From Bacillota bacterium (GTDB lineage Bacteria; Bacillota; Clostridia; Christensenellales; SZUA-584): DNA of 64,000 bases. The stretch covers positions 1 to 64,000 of the forward strand of contig JAEWCC010000057.1 of assembly GCA_023390815.1 (NCBI GenBank). Direction: 5' to 3'. The notes beneath the pieces are model-generated. The model was not told the origin of the DNA. It worked only from the letters and a program-made list of their open reading frames with translations, and searched no databases. Made by a program: the position numbers and the translations under genes. Of this stretch, positions 33,925-42,985 are shown in pieces (positions within the stretch are counted from its first letter, which is position 1; each line of letters starts with the position of its first letter).

Positions 33925-35379
33925 ATGAATGATCGCATTATCCGCCGCATCCGAATGACACCGAAACGAACCGCCGCCGCGTTGCTTTGCGTCCTGATGG
34001 TGGTATTTTCCGGATGCAGTATGACTTCTCCCGTACATGCCACGACTTCTCCTGCATCCAGCGTTTCTGCCAGCGACATCACCGCTGAATCCAGTAGTCC
34101 GTCTGCAAGCGTTCCGCCGCAAGGCACGCCGGGTGTTGCGCAAATCGACACCGGCGACCACGAACCCGTCGCCTCCCTCTCCGCGTTGAATCAGGAATAT
34201 GCGGCATACGGCAGCATGACGATCGCAGGGATGGCAGGCGGCGACTACGATGCCGCGATGGCTGCCACCTGGACGGAAATCGAGACTCCCGGCAGCCCCG
34301 CGCCTTTGAGTGTCGACCTCGCCGAGCTGATGGATTATAAGACCATTGAGCAATCGATATTCAACCTCGGAAAATACGACGGCGTAGACGTTTTCAAAAT
34401 TGGCGAAAGCGAATTGGGCAGAAACATTTACATGCTCAAGATTGGTCTACCGGGTGAATACGCCGGGGACAAACCGCTGCTCATGCTGACCGGAAGCGTG
34501 CACGCGCGCGAGTTCGCCGGAGCGGAATTTACCCTTAAGTTTTTGACCGATACGCTGGCAAAGGCGCAGACGGATGCATACACGAGAGCGCTGCTCGAAC
34601 GGGTCACCATCGTCGCGGTTCCGCTCGTCAACCCGGACGGGCGCGAGCTGATCATCGCCGGAGGCGACCCCAGCCGCAAATCCAACGCCAACGGGGTGGA
34701 CTTAAACCGCGCGATGCCCGCCGTCAACGCGGGGCAGCTGATTGCCGGGGCATCGCTGCCCGAGAATTTTTCCGTTACACCCGGCATGGATTTCTTTGCC
34801 GGCAGCCGTCTCGGTACCGAAAGCGAAACGCAGGCCATGATGAAGTGGATGAGTGTATTTGTGCCGCAGGCCTCGGCCTATATCGACCTGCATCAGCAGG
34901 GCGGCGTCATGTTTTACAATAAACCGTTTACTTCGAGCGAAAGCGATGATGCCTGCTTTGAGTTTGCCCAAAGCGTCAACGACCTGCTTGATGGCGGTTA
35001 TAGGCCGAAGAAAGAAGATGCAGAGTACAGTATAAACGGTGATGGAGGCACGATGACCGATTATGCGCGCAGCATCTCCGAAGGGTTCGTTTTTAGTTAT
35101 CGGCTCGGGCGTATGGCGCTCCTGATGGACGGCGTGGAGACGCCGCTGATCTCCTTTGGAGACATCGATAAATACATGGATTTCTATCATCCTGTAAACC
35201 GGGACTTTTTGTGCATGACGATCGAAATCGGCCGGAAACCCACGTACCTCGGCGCCTCCGAGGACGCGCGCGAAAGACGGGCGGACGAATACGAAGAATA
35301 TGGCTGGCGAGGCTTTTTGACAGGTACGATAGAAATACTGCTGGGCGAAGAGACGGTCGATCATCTCCATACAAACTGA
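33925..35379 (+). CDS. M14-family zinc carboxypeptidase, lipoprotein
   Basis: 484 aa. A lipoprotein signal (hydrophobic core followed by VFSGCS, lipobox Cys about residue 32) and a Ser/Thr/Pro-rich linker anchor it outside the membrane. The M14 domain has the zinc pair HAREFAG (HxxE), the Arg-region NPDGRELI, NGVDLNRAMP, the third ligand in YIDLHQQGG and the catalytic Glu in MTIEIGRK. It resembles peptidoglycan-type D-glutamyl-meso-DAP or general carboxypeptidases, and the substrate is open. Unlike many relatives it has no LysM repeats. Confidence 0.88.
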   Translation: MNDRIIRRIRMTPKRTAAALLCVLMVVFSGCSMTSPVHATTSPASSVSASDITAESSSPSASVPPQGTPGVAQIDTGDHEPVASLSALNQEYAAYGSMTIAGMAGGDYDAAMAATWTEIETPGSPAPLSVDLAELMDYKTIEQSIFNLGKYDGVDVFKIGESELGRNIYMLKIGLPGEYAGDKPLLMLTGSVHAREFAGAEFTLKFLTDTLAKAQTDAYTRALLERVTIVAVPLVNPDGRELIIAGGDPSRKSNANGVDLNRAMPAVNAGQLIAGASLPENFSVTPGMDFFAGSRLGTESETQAMMKWMSVFVPQASAYIDLHQQGGVMFYNKPFTSSESDDACFEFAQSVNDLLDGGYRPKKEDAEYSINGDGGTMTDYARSISEGFVFSYRLGRMALLMDGVETPLISFGDIDKYMDFYHPVNRDFLCMTIEIGRKPTYLGASEDARERRADEYEEYGWRGFLTGTIEILLGEETVDHLHTN

Positions 35380-35408
35380 TTCGTATCGACATACATTATT
35401 TGGTTGGA

Positions 35409-36434
35409 TCAATGATTGCCGTCCGGCCTCTTGCTATCATACATGCGCCGGTCGGACAGGGCGATCATTTCCCCACTGGTTGCACACTCGGAACGCAGTG
35501 CGTAGCCCATGCTCACCGTAATAGAAAGATCATCACGAATACCGCAGGAAGTCAGGTTGATTCTGTCTAAAACCTGCTGCGGGCTGTCAGCTGTGGCATC
35601 CGCCAGCACAATCATGAATTCGTCTCCGCCGTACCGCACCGCGTAATCCGTCGTCCGGATGCTGTCTGTGATACGCGCAGCCAGATCTTTCAATACGGCG
35701 TCCCCGAGCGGATGCCCCTTGTCATCGTTGAGCTGTTTAAAACGGTCGATATCCAGCATCATGACGGCATAGTTTGCACCTTGCTTTACAAAACGGCTTT
35801 CTTCCATATCAAATATTTTCTCGATCACGCGCCGGTTGTATAAACCCGTCAGCTCGTCCCGCAGGGAACGGTTCATCAAGGCGGCGCTGGCCTCCTCGTT
35901 CTTTTTATTCATGGAGAGAAGAAACCCGGTAATCAACACAACCGCAAGCGCATATCCCGCAAGGTTGCCCCCAACGGCGTTCATCGGGGTATCTCCGCGT
36001 TTGTAAACGATCCAAAGTACGCTGAGCGCTGCGATCATTCCGAAATACAGCGACAGCAGCAGCGTCTGTATCTTCCGGTAATGCGTCATGATGATCAGCG
36101 CGGAAAACGCCAGCGTCAGATATGGCGTGCACCCCATAGGACCGGCGAACGTAAACCAGCTGACCGGTGTCAATACAAAGCACAGCAGCAGCATGGGCAG
36201 CAGGCATGCGGTTTCGGATGTTATCTTTTCAAAATGGATCAGCGTGCCGGTAAACCCCATGCACACCAGCGTTGCGACGAATATCGCCATCAGCAGATAG
36301 TGAGACATCGCCGCCATGATAGCCGCCCCGGCAACGCAACAAACCACATTGGCCACGAACATTTTTATCCGGATGTTGCGGTTCTTCTCCATATCGCCAT
36401 GCGCAGCTAAAATAAACTCCTGCCCCTGCTCCAC
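35409..36434 (-). CDS. membrane-bound diguanylate cyclase (GGDEF)
   Basis: 341 aa. Six or so N-terminal helices (about 24-180) form a membrane input module; the C-terminal GGDEF domain (about 190-340) starts with LRDELTGLYNRR and carries the intact active site RYGGDEF. No RxxD inhibitory site is seen five residues before it. It should make cyclic di-GMP from GTP. GTG start after AAGGGG; the later ATG at 36392 is possible. The gene is alone. Confidence 0.9.
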   Translation of the reverse strand: MEQGQEFILAAHGDMEKNRNIRIKMFVANVVCCVAGAAIMAAMSHYLLMAIFVATLVCMGFTGTLIHFEKITSETACLLPMLLLCFVLTPVSWFTFAGPMGCTPYLTLAFSALIIMTHYRKIQTLLLSLYFGMIAALSVLWIVYKRGDTPMNAVGGNLAGYALAVVLITGFLLSMNKKNEEASAALMNRSLRDELTGLYNRRVIEKIFDMEESRFVKQGANYAVMMLDIDRFKQLNDDKGHPLGDAVLKDLAARITDSIRTTDYAVRYGGDEFMIVLADATADSPQQVLDRINLTSCGIRDDLSITVSMGYALRSECATSGEMIALSDRRMYDSKRPDGNH

Positions 36435-36548
36435 ACCTGCACCCCTTATACGAAATTCAAAATGATTTCAATTTCTTCAGGTCTATGCCCGTAGTGTATA
36501 TGATTTTGTTATTTAAATCCACATGGAATACAATCAGAATAATAGCGG

Positions 36549-37025
36549 TTATTCGATGGTATTTGTCTTGATCCGGAACCCACCTGCGTCTGTCGTGATT
36601 ACGCCAAAGGTCGCCTTTCTTCCGCGCGGCTCACCGAGGCTGCCGGGATTATAGAGCGTCACACCTTCATAAAACTGTTCCGTCGGCACATGTGTATGCC
36701 CGAACAGCACGAGGGCTGCTTGCTTCTCAAGCGCGTAAAGCCCCAGCCGCAGCAGCGACGTCTTCACGCCCTGCTGATGCCCGTGCACTGCGGCGATGCG
36801 CACCCCGTCCAATATCAGCTCCAGCTCCGCGGGCGCTCCCGCCGAAAGGTCGCAGTTGCCGCGGACCCCGTATACCGGCTTGTCCGTCAGCTCGCGCACA
36901 TAGGCCACATCCTGCGCATAATCTCCGAGGTGGATGATACAATCCGCGTCCTTGCACCGGGCCAGTGCCGCGGCGATAGCCGCCCTGCGCCCGTGTGTGT
37001 CGCTCATCACAAGAATCCGCTTCAT
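36549..37025 (-). CDS. YfcE/MJ0936-family metallophosphoesterase
   Basis: 158 aa. Two-metal phosphodiesterase with VMSDTHG, HLGDY, VRGNCD, AVHGHQ and LFGHTHVP, a complete calcineurin-like signature. The physiological substrate is unknown. It overlaps rdgB by four bases and ends the gerM-rph-rdgB-yfcE operon, a gene order also seen in Bacillus. Confidence 0.92.
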   Translation of the reverse strand: MKRILVMSDTHGRRAAIAAALARCKDADCIIHLGDYAQDVAYVRELTDKPVYGVRGNCDLSAGAPAELELILDGVRIAAVHGHQQGVKTSLLRLGLYALEKQAALVLFGHTHVPTEQFYEGVTLYNPGSLGEPRGRKATFGVITTDAGGFRIKTNTIE

Positions 37026-37600
37026 GCGTCCAGCTTGTCTCTCAGCGCCGCCAACGCGCGCGCCCGGTGGCTCAGGCCGTTCTTGATCTCCGCGGGCAGC
37101 TCCGCGAAGGTTTGTCCCAATTCAGGCAAAAAGAAAAGCGGGTCGTAGCCGAAACCGCCGCCGCCCGAAGGCCGCCGCGCGATCTCGCCGAACACCTCGC
37201 CGCAGGCCGTGACCACTTCGGCTCCTTTCGCAAGCGCTACCACGGCGACGAACTTTGCGCCGCGATTTTCCTCGTTTTCGAGCGCCGCAAGCAGCTTTTC
37301 GTTGTTGAGCGCGTCGGTCGCGTGCGGCCCCGCGTAGCGTGCGGAGAACACACCCGGCGCGCCGCCCAGCGCATCCACGCAGAGTCCCGAATCGTCGGCC
37401 AGCGCGTCGCAGCCAGCCACTTTTGCCGCTTCAACCGCCTTTTTGACGGCGTTCTGCTCAAATGTCACGCCGTCCTCTTCCACCTCGAGCGAAATACCCG
37501 CTTCCTTGAGCGAGAGTACCTCGCTGTATACCCCTTCAAATATTGCTTTGATCTCTTTCACCTTGCCCGCGTTGTTCGTCGCAATGATCAATCTGCTCAT
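37022..37600 (-). CDS. rdgB: XTP/dITP diphosphatase (RdgB/HAM1)
   Basis: 192 aa. House-cleaning pyrophosphatase that removes non-canonical purine NTPs. Motifs IIATNNAGKVKEI, LADDSGLCVDAL and SHRARAL are present. It overlaps rph by four bases. Confidence 0.96.
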   Translation of the reverse strand: MSRLIIATNNAGKVKEIKAIFEGVYSEVLSLKEAGISLEVEEDGVTFEQNAVKKAVEAAKVAGCDALADDSGLCVDALGGAPGVFSARYAGPHATDALNNEKLLAALENEENRGAKFVAVVALAKGAEVVTACGEVFGEIARRPSGGGGFGYDPLFFLPELGQTFAELPAEIKNGLSHRARALAALRDKLDA

Positions 37601-38316
37601 ATGTTCTGTTCCAGCGTCTCCCGTTGTATTTTAACGATCTGCTCAATACCTTCCTGTGCGTAGCGCAGCAGCGTCTGCAGTTCCTTCGGCTTGAGGGGCC
37701 GTTTCTCCCCCGTACATAGAACCTCGATAATGCCGCCGCTGTGCGACATGGCCACGTTCATGTCGGCTAAAGCGCGGCTGTCCTCAATATAGTTGAGATC
37801 CAGTATCGGCGTGCCGTCCACAACGCCGCAGCTGACCGCCGCGACCCCGTCGCGCAACGGGGAGCGCGATATCAGCCCTTCCGAGAGCATCTTCCGCACG
37901 CATAGCTCCAGCGCCACATACGCGCCCGTAATGGCCGCGGTACGCGTACCGCCGTCCGCTTCAATTACGTCGCAGTCGATATAAACCGTGAAGCCGGGCA
38001 GCGCGTCCATATCCGTCACAGAACGCAAACAGCGCCCAATGATACGGCTGATCTCGGTGTTTCGGCCGTCAGGGCGCTTTGCTTCGCGTATCTTGCGCTG
38101 CGGCGTGCTTGCGGGCAGCATGGCGTACTCCGCCGTGAGCCAGCCCTTATCGGTGCCCTCCAGAAACGGCGGGACGCCGGGGGCGTACATCGCGGTGCAA
38201 AGCAGCCGCGTGTTGCCCCACTCGATAAGCACGGAACCGTGCGCGTTTTTCATAAAACCTTTTGTAATGCGCAGCGGCCTCAACTCCTGTTCGCCGCGCC
38301 CGTCTGTTCTTGTCAT
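37597..38316 (-). CDS. rph: ribonuclease PH
   Basis: About 239 aa. Phosphorolytic 3'-5' exonuclease trimming tRNA ends. MTRTDGRGEQELRP, the phosphate-binding segment RDGVAAVSCGVV, DCDVIEADGGTRTAAITGA and LDLNYIEDSRALADMNV are the family signatures. The ATG at 38316 is preferred to the TTG at 38328. Confidence 0.96.
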   Translation of the reverse strand: MTRTDGRGEQELRPLRITKGFMKNAHGSVLIEWGNTRLLCTAMYAPGVPPFLEGTDKGWLTAEYAMLPASTPQRKIREAKRPDGRNTEISRIIGRCLRSVTDMDALPGFTVYIDCDVIEADGGTRTAAITGAYVALELCVRKMLSEGLISRSPLRDGVAAVSCGVVDGTPILDLNYIEDSRALADMNVAMSHSGGIIEVLCTGEKRPLKPKELQTLLRYAQEGIEQIVKIQRETLEQNI

Positions 38317-38334
38317 TTGTATATCCAATCTGTT

Positions 38335-39297
38335 TTATTGCATGGTATTGACGAAATCCATCGTCGCCATCGTCGTCTCCGAAGTGGCCGCCAGTTCCTT
38401 ACCATCTACCAGTATAACCACCTCATCGATATTGTCAAACTGCTTCAAGGATAGTGTGACGCATTTAATGAGCATCGCCTGAGCATCCGGCTTCTCGCCA
38501 ATGGACGAGAGCTCCTTGGAGAAGCTGATCGTCGCCACGCCTGCTTCATCCACATCCACGCCGAGCAGATCTGTGCCCTCCGGGAACAGACTCTTCAATT
38601 TGCCGTCCCCTGGCCCCTTGACGAGTTCGCTCATCACGACAAACGCATCCGCCTCTCCGCCTACATACTTGGTCACCGGCACGATCGCCGTGCCCGTGCT
38701 GTTCTCAAAGTAGAGCAGAATTTTGGAGGCGTTCTCCAGATCCTCGGAGGACAGCGTCGTTGCGGTCACGTTGAGGTCAAACGGCGGAAACGCCTGGCTG
38801 ATATCCGTACCGCACGGCAGCGCATCCTCGCAGCCATCCTGCTTGATGACGACGGAATCGATCGTCGGGAACTCGCAGAGCGTGTTGACCACCGCGACCA
38901 CCTTATTCATCTCGGCAACCGAGTCCTCCGCGGCGATTGCGCCCTCGCTCAGCTTCAGCGTTGCGACGCCTTCCTTGATGCTCAGCGAAACCTCCGTCCC
39001 CTCCGCCAGAACAGGATTGAGCCCGAGGTATTCCATCTGCGCGTCGGCATCCGGGCTTGCGATAAGCTGGCTTACCGCTGCCTTGCCAATTCCCTCTACC
39101 CATTCGATCTCCTTCATCACCGGCACGACATACCCGTAGTCGTCCTCCAGGTAAAGTACCGTTTGGCGCATGTTCTCATCCGCGACATTCATCGCCGGTA
39201 TCTCCTCGGAGGGTGCCTCCTCTTTTTCCTTCGCACAGCCTGTAAAGCACAGCACCAGCGCCGCCGCAATCAGCACCGCGATGATCTTTTTCGTCAT
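38335..39297 (-). CDS. gerM: GerM-type lipoprotein with two GerMN domains
   Basis: About 320 aa. Lipoprotein signal ending LCFTGC (lipobox), followed by two tandem GerMN (Gmx2) domains of about 120 residues each (roughly 45-165 and 185-305). Both contain the pattern of repeated beta strands ending in VVNTLCEF or KCVTLSLKQF. GerM contributes to spore formation and germination, in Bacillus through the SpoIIQ-SpoIIIAH zipper. The ATG at 39297 follows GGAGG at seven bases, better than the ATG at 39303. Confidence 0.9.
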   Translation of the reverse strand: MTKKIIAVLIAAALVLCFTGCAKEKEEAPSEEIPAMNVADENMRQTVLYLEDDYGYVVPVMKEIEWVEGIGKAAVSQLIASPDADAQMEYLGLNPVLAEGTEVSLSIKEGVATLKLSEGAIAAEDSVAEMNKVVAVVNTLCEFPTIDSVVIKQDGCEDALPCGTDISQAFPPFDLNVTATTLSSEDLENASKILLYFENSTGTAIVPVTKYVGGEADAFVVMSELVKGPGDGKLKSLFPEGTDLLGVDVDEAGVATISFSKELSSIGEKPDAQAMLIKCVTLSLKQFDNIDEVVILVDGKELAATSETTMATMDFVNTMQ

Positions 39298-39380
39298 AGC
39301 CATTCCTCCCGAATTCGTCTTTTTACAAGTCTATTCGTATGGAATAACGCATATGAGTACCCGCCCCAGTGAAATATCTG

Positions 39381-39425
39381 TTGACATACCTGGACCATCT
39401 AGGTATAATTTGCCTAGATAATCTA
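39381..39425 (+). promoter_or_regulatory. padR promoter and palindromic operator
   Basis: Perfect TTGACA (39381-39386), a 17-bp spacer and perfect TATAAT (39404-39409). The -10 lies inside a perfect dyad ATCTAGG-N9-CCTAGAT (39397-39419), followed by a second palindrome TAGATAATCTA (39415-39425). This suggests tight autorepression by the PadR protein. Confidence 0.85.
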
Positions 39426-39450
39426 TGCAAGTGGAAGGGGCTGGTGCTAT

Positions 39451-39846
39451 ATGAATAAAGGGCTGATGTCGGGATCAACGGCGCTCATGGTGCTCCATCT
39501 AATCGGCGCAAGGGATATGTACGGCTACGAAATCGTCAGGGAGCTTGACGCAAGATCCGATAACGTGTTCGTGCTGAAGGAAGGTACGCTGTACCCGGTG
39601 CTGCACGGTCTGGAGAATGACGGCTATGTGCAATCCTATGCCAAGCTTGCGGATAATGGCAAGGAACGCAAATACTATCAGATTACGAAGAAGGGAATGC
39701 GCGCGCTGGCCGAAAAGAGAGCAGAATGGAAGCTGTTTTCCAGTACCGTCAATACGGTTCTGGAGGAGCCTGCCGACGAAATCGGCCCGGAATGCGTTTC
39801 TGGACGCCGCCAAACTGTTTTGGGGGATTTAAGCTATGCCGAATAA
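39451..39846 (+). CDS. PadR-family transcriptional regulator
   Basis: 131 aa. Winged-helix with the PadR signature MYGYEIVRELDARS, LKEGTLYPVLHGLENDG and KERKYYQITKKGMRAL; a short C-terminal part. AAGGGG precedes the ATG. Its stop overlaps the next gene by 11 bases. PadR regulators of this kind are commonly paired with a HAAS/DUF1700-type membrane gene, which is what follows. Confidence 0.92.
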   Translation: MNKGLMSGSTALMVLHLIGARDMYGYEIVRELDARSDNVFVLKEGTLYPVLHGLENDGYVQSYAKLADNGKERKYYQITKKGMRALAEKRAEWKLFSSTVNTVLEEPADEIGPECVSGRRQTVLGDLSYAE

Positions 39847-41167
39847 AGAAGAATACCTCAATGACGTGTGTAAAGAGATCAGGTTCAGGGCCGCGCGCAG
39901 AGTGCTGCGCGAAGAGCTTGCCGCCCATATCGATGATAAAAAAGCTGAACTGGGACAAAGCGGCGCAGCAGATGCCGAAGCTGATGCCATAAAGGCGATG
40001 GGCGACGCCAAAGCAACCGGCAAAGCGCTCAACGCAGTTCACAAGCCGCGCACCGAATGGGGCGTTATTTTGTGTGTACTGCTGCTGGGTGTAGCAGGTT
40101 ATTTCGCATACTGGGCAGGAATGAGCGATTACACGGAAGCATCAGCTTTGGGATCAATTATTACGTTACACTCGAATACACACTTTATCGTATGGCCTGC
40201 CATCGTCTGTCTCTGCGCATTGCTCACTGTATATTTTTTGAATTACACCTGGCTGCGGCGTTTGCGGCATGCTGCATTCTTTTCCGCCCTGGGTTACATC
40301 GCAATACGCCTGTATCTGGACAGACAGGGGGTCGAAGCATACGGCATGCGTATTTTCGACGGACTTTTCGGGCAAGCCGCTCCGATCGTGATATCGGCAA
40401 TGCTTTTCGCGCTGAGCATCTCCGGCTTTATTGCGCACAACGCTGGAAAGGGCATTAAGGGTACGGTCTTCATCATCTTGCTTTGTACATTATCCATTGC
40501 CGCGCTGTATCTGCTTTCATCAATCTACGCGTGTGTGCTGGGTGCGGTCTGTATCGGAATGCTTGCAGTGTCGGCATATCACAAGCCGCAGCCGCAAAGA
40601 ATGAAGTGGCAGTATACCGCCATTTCGTCGGGCGCAATCATTGCGGTGTTCATATTGTGCGTACTGCTGATCAAACCGGACCCAACGATGTTCGGCACCC
40701 ACTTCAATGATACGTTTTACAAGAGCGAAGCTGTTCGCGATGTGCTGCACTATGCGAAATTCATCGGTTCAACTGCCATGCGCACCCACAACGCCACCGG
40801 ATATATCCTCACCTCCGTCATCGGCGCGTACGGCTGGCTGGCTGGCATCGGTATCGCGCTCGCCTTTGCTATGCTTATAACCCTGATGATCCGGCGCAGC
40901 ATGCAAATTAGGCACCCGTACGGACGTCTGCTGGCCTTCGGTGTCAGCTTGTACTTTAGCGCCCGGTTTGTGCTGTTCCTGCTGGCCAACCTCGGCGTAA
41001 TCAGCGGTACATCCGTCAATCTTCCGTTTGTCAGCTATGGCTGGTTCAACCTGATCACGGATATGTTCCTCGTGGGCGTGTTCCTCTCCGTCTGGCGCAG
41101 AAGTTCGTTTATGACGATGGACATCCCTGCCGCGTTTAGGAAAAATGCCGCTTTACGCGCGGAATGA
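39836..41167 (+). CDS. HAAS/permease-prefix domain fused to a degenerate SEDS (FtsW/RodA/SpoVE-like) protein
   Basis: 443 aa. A cytoplasmic helical N-terminus (about 1-72: EYLNDVCKEIRFRAARR, REELAAHIDDKK, AIKAMGDA) of the kind found in PadR-partner proteins, then about ten helices. The end, ANLGVISGTSVNLPFVSYG (384-402), is the hallmark of SEDS glycosyltransferases, and YILTSVIGAYGWLAGI (323-338) corresponds to the SEDS loop TDFIFAxIGEExGxxG. The catalytic Asp of that loop is replaced (NATGYIL, Gly322). It may therefore be a regulatory pseudo-enzyme rather than a peptidoglycan polymerase. Co-expressed with padR. The residue alignment was made by eye. Confidence 0.75.
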   Translation: MPNKEEYLNDVCKEIRFRAARRVLREELAAHIDDKKAELGQSGAADAEADAIKAMGDAKATGKALNAVHKPRTEWGVILCVLLLGVAGYFAYWAGMSDYTEASALGSIITLHSNTHFIVWPAIVCLCALLTVYFLNYTWLRRLRHAAFFSALGYIAIRLYLDRQGVEAYGMRIFDGLFGQAAPIVISAMLFALSISGFIAHNAGKGIKGTVFIILLCTLSIAALYLLSSIYACVLGAVCIGMLAVSAYHKPQPQRMKWQYTAISSGAIIAVFILCVLLIKPDPTMFGTHFNDTFYKSEAVRDVLHYAKFIGSTAMRTHNATGYILTSVIGAYGWLAGIGIALAFAMLITLMIRRSMQIRHPYGRLLAFGVSLYFSARFVLFLLANLGVISGTSVNLPFVSYGWFNLITDMFLVGVFLSVWRRSSFMTMDIPAAFRKNAALRAE

Positions 41168-41202
41168 TAAGTTATTAGTGCCTATGCGATGGGTTTCTAA
41201 AA

Positions 41203-41238
41203 GGCTGGGAGCGCTTTGTTGCTCTCAGCCGGTTTTTT
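41203..41238 (+). terminator. rho-independent terminator
   Basis: 10-bp stem GGCTGGGAGC/GCTCTCAGCC with one G-T pair, 8-nt loop, then TTTTTT; after the SEDS-like gene. Confidence 0.85.
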
Positions 41239-41313
41239 GTCAGCGGACCGATGTTGGCCGGGTATGCATACGAGGATCGCTTTAAGCCCATACCTTCAAA
41301 AAAGAAGGCATTG

Positions 41314-41336
41314 AAAAAGGCCCGGTCTCCCGAGCC
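41314..41336 (-). terminator. terminator after efp
   Basis: GGCTCGG-GAGA-CCGGGCC on the minus strand followed by TTTTT; 17 bp past the efp stop. Confidence 0.85.
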
Positions 41337-41352
41337 TTCGTAAATATCCAGC

Positions 41353-41910
41353 CTATGCTCTCTCCATGTATTCGCCGGTACGCGTGTCCACGCGGATCAT
41401 GTCGTCCTGACTGACAAACAGCGGCACCATGATCTTTGCGCCCGTTTCGAGTATCGCGGGCTTGTTGCCCGAGGTCGCCGTATCGCCCTTGAATCCCGGC
41501 TCCGTCTCGGCGATGCGCAGTTCCACGAAGTTCGGCGGTTCCACCGAAAACGCGACGCCCTTGAAGAAACGAACCGTAACGGTCATATTCTCCTTAATGT
41601 AGTTCAGCGCTTCCTCCACCTGATCGTGGTTAAGCGGCATCTGCTCAAAGGTTTCCTGATCCATGAAATAATACAGTTCGCCGTCGCTGTACAGATATTC
41701 CATCGTCTTAGTCTCGACATGCGCCTTGGGGAATTTTTCGGACGGATTGAAGGTCCGCTCCAGCACTTTGCCCTGCATGATGTTTTTTATCGTGGTGCGA
41801 ACAAAAGCCGCGCCTTTGCCGGGTTTCACGTGCTGAAAGTCCACGATCACCCAGACCTGCCCATCGATCTCGATCGTCAGGCCCTTTCTGAAATCTCCGG
41901 CTGTTACCAT
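41353..41910 (-). CDS. efp: translation elongation factor P
   Basis: 185 aa. Rescues ribosomes stalled at polyproline. The N-terminal KOW-like domain has the modified-lysine loop HVKPGKGAAF (modifiable Lys near residue 32); the OB domains follow with the conserved end GEYMERA. Last gene of the nfo-like/M24 peptidase/efp cluster, an order common in Firmicutes. Confidence 0.97.
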   Translation of the reverse strand: MVTAGDFRKGLTIEIDGQVWVIVDFQHVKPGKGAAFVRTTIKNIMQGKVLERTFNPSEKFPKAHVETKTMEYLYSDGELYYFMDQETFEQMPLNHDQVEEALNYIKENMTVTVRFFKGVAFSVEPPNFVELRIAETEPGFKGDTATSGNKPAILETGAKIMVPLFVSQDDMIRVDTRTGEYMERA

Positions 41911-41923
41911 TGTATTTCCTCCA

Positions 41924-42985
41924 TCAGTTAATGATTATGAGTTCACGCGGCGCGGAAGTCAGATTCTCGCATCCGCCGTTTCTGACGACACACAAATCCT
42001 CGATGCGTACGCCCCAGCGCCCTTTCAGGTATATGCCTGGCTCAATGGTTACGACCATGCCGTCCTGCAGCACCGCTTCCGAAATCTCGTTGAGCGTCGG
42101 CGCTTCATGAATCAGCAGGCCCACACCGTGGCCGAGCCCATGCCCAAAATTCTCCGCGTAGCCTGCCTGCGCAATGGTTCCACGCGCAATCGCGTCGATC
42201 TCCCGCGCGCCCTTACCCGCGGCCAGCGCTTCCAGCGCTAAATCCCCCGCATGCTTCACTATATCATATACTTTTTGCTGCTCTTTGTCCATATGCGAAA
42301 TCACGACAGTGCGCGTAAAATCCGAGCAATACGCGCCGAAACGGCATCCATAGTCCATCGTGACAAAGTCGCCGGGCTGTATCTTCCGGTCGGTCGGCGT
42401 CGCGTGCGGCAGGCTGCTGTTTTCCCCTGACGCGATGATCGGCGCAAACGCGATATCCGCGCCATGCCGGTTCATAAAATAGATGATCTCCGCGCGGATG
42501 TCCATCTCGCTCATGCCGGGCTTTAATATTTTGCACATGTGGTCGAACAGCATATCGTTGTGCTTTGCGCCCTTGGCAATCAGCGCGATCTCCTCCGCGT
42601 CCTTGATGGTGCGCTGCAAGGCCACCGCTGCCGAGAGGTCGACGATATTTTCTTCCGCAGTATGCTGCAAATACGCCTTGAATGCGGTGTACGAGACATC
42701 GGCAAGGTCGATGCCCAGCCGTTTCGCCCCATGCTTCGCGGCGTATTCAAATATCGTCTGTACGCGCGCCGCAGCCTTGGTCTCTACGACGGTGAAATCC
42801 GTCTCGGCTTCTGCCTGTTCGGTGTAGCGGAAATCCGTAAAGAGGTACTTCTCCCCCGGCGTGATCAACAGCTGACTGCTGTTGCCCGAAAATCCGGAAT
42901 AGTACGTCACGTTCTCCACCGATGTCATCAGCGCGGCGTCCGCGCCGCTTTTGCCCATGGCTTCTCTAAGTTTATTAACCCTCAT
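41924..42985 (-). CDS. M24 Xaa-Pro aminopeptidase
   Basis: 353 aa. Creatinase N-terminal domain (about 1-125) and pita-bread metallopeptidase domain with metal ligands in TMDYGCRFGAYCSDFTRT, GHGLGHGVGLLIHE, VVTIEPGIYL and WGVRIEDL. Removes N-terminal residues before proline. Starts inside the end of the upstream gene (11-base overlap) and lies 13 bp before efp. PepP- versus YqhT-type naming cannot be settled here. Confidence 0.93.
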   Translation of the reverse strand: MRVNKLREAMGKSGADAALMTSVENVTYYSGFSGNSSQLLITPGEKYLFTDFRYTEQAEAETDFTVVETKAAARVQTIFEYAAKHGAKRLGIDLADVSYTAFKAYLQHTAEENIVDLSAAVALQRTIKDAEEIALIAKGAKHNDMLFDHMCKILKPGMSEMDIRAEIIYFMNRHGADIAFAPIIASGENSSLPHATPTDRKIQPGDFVTMDYGCRFGAYCSDFTRTVVISHMDKEQQKVYDIVKHAGDLALEALAAGKGAREIDAIARGTIAQAGYAENFGHGLGHGVGLLIHEAPTLNEISEAVLQDGMVVTIEPGIYLKGRWGVRIEDLCVVRNGGCENLTSAPRELIIIN

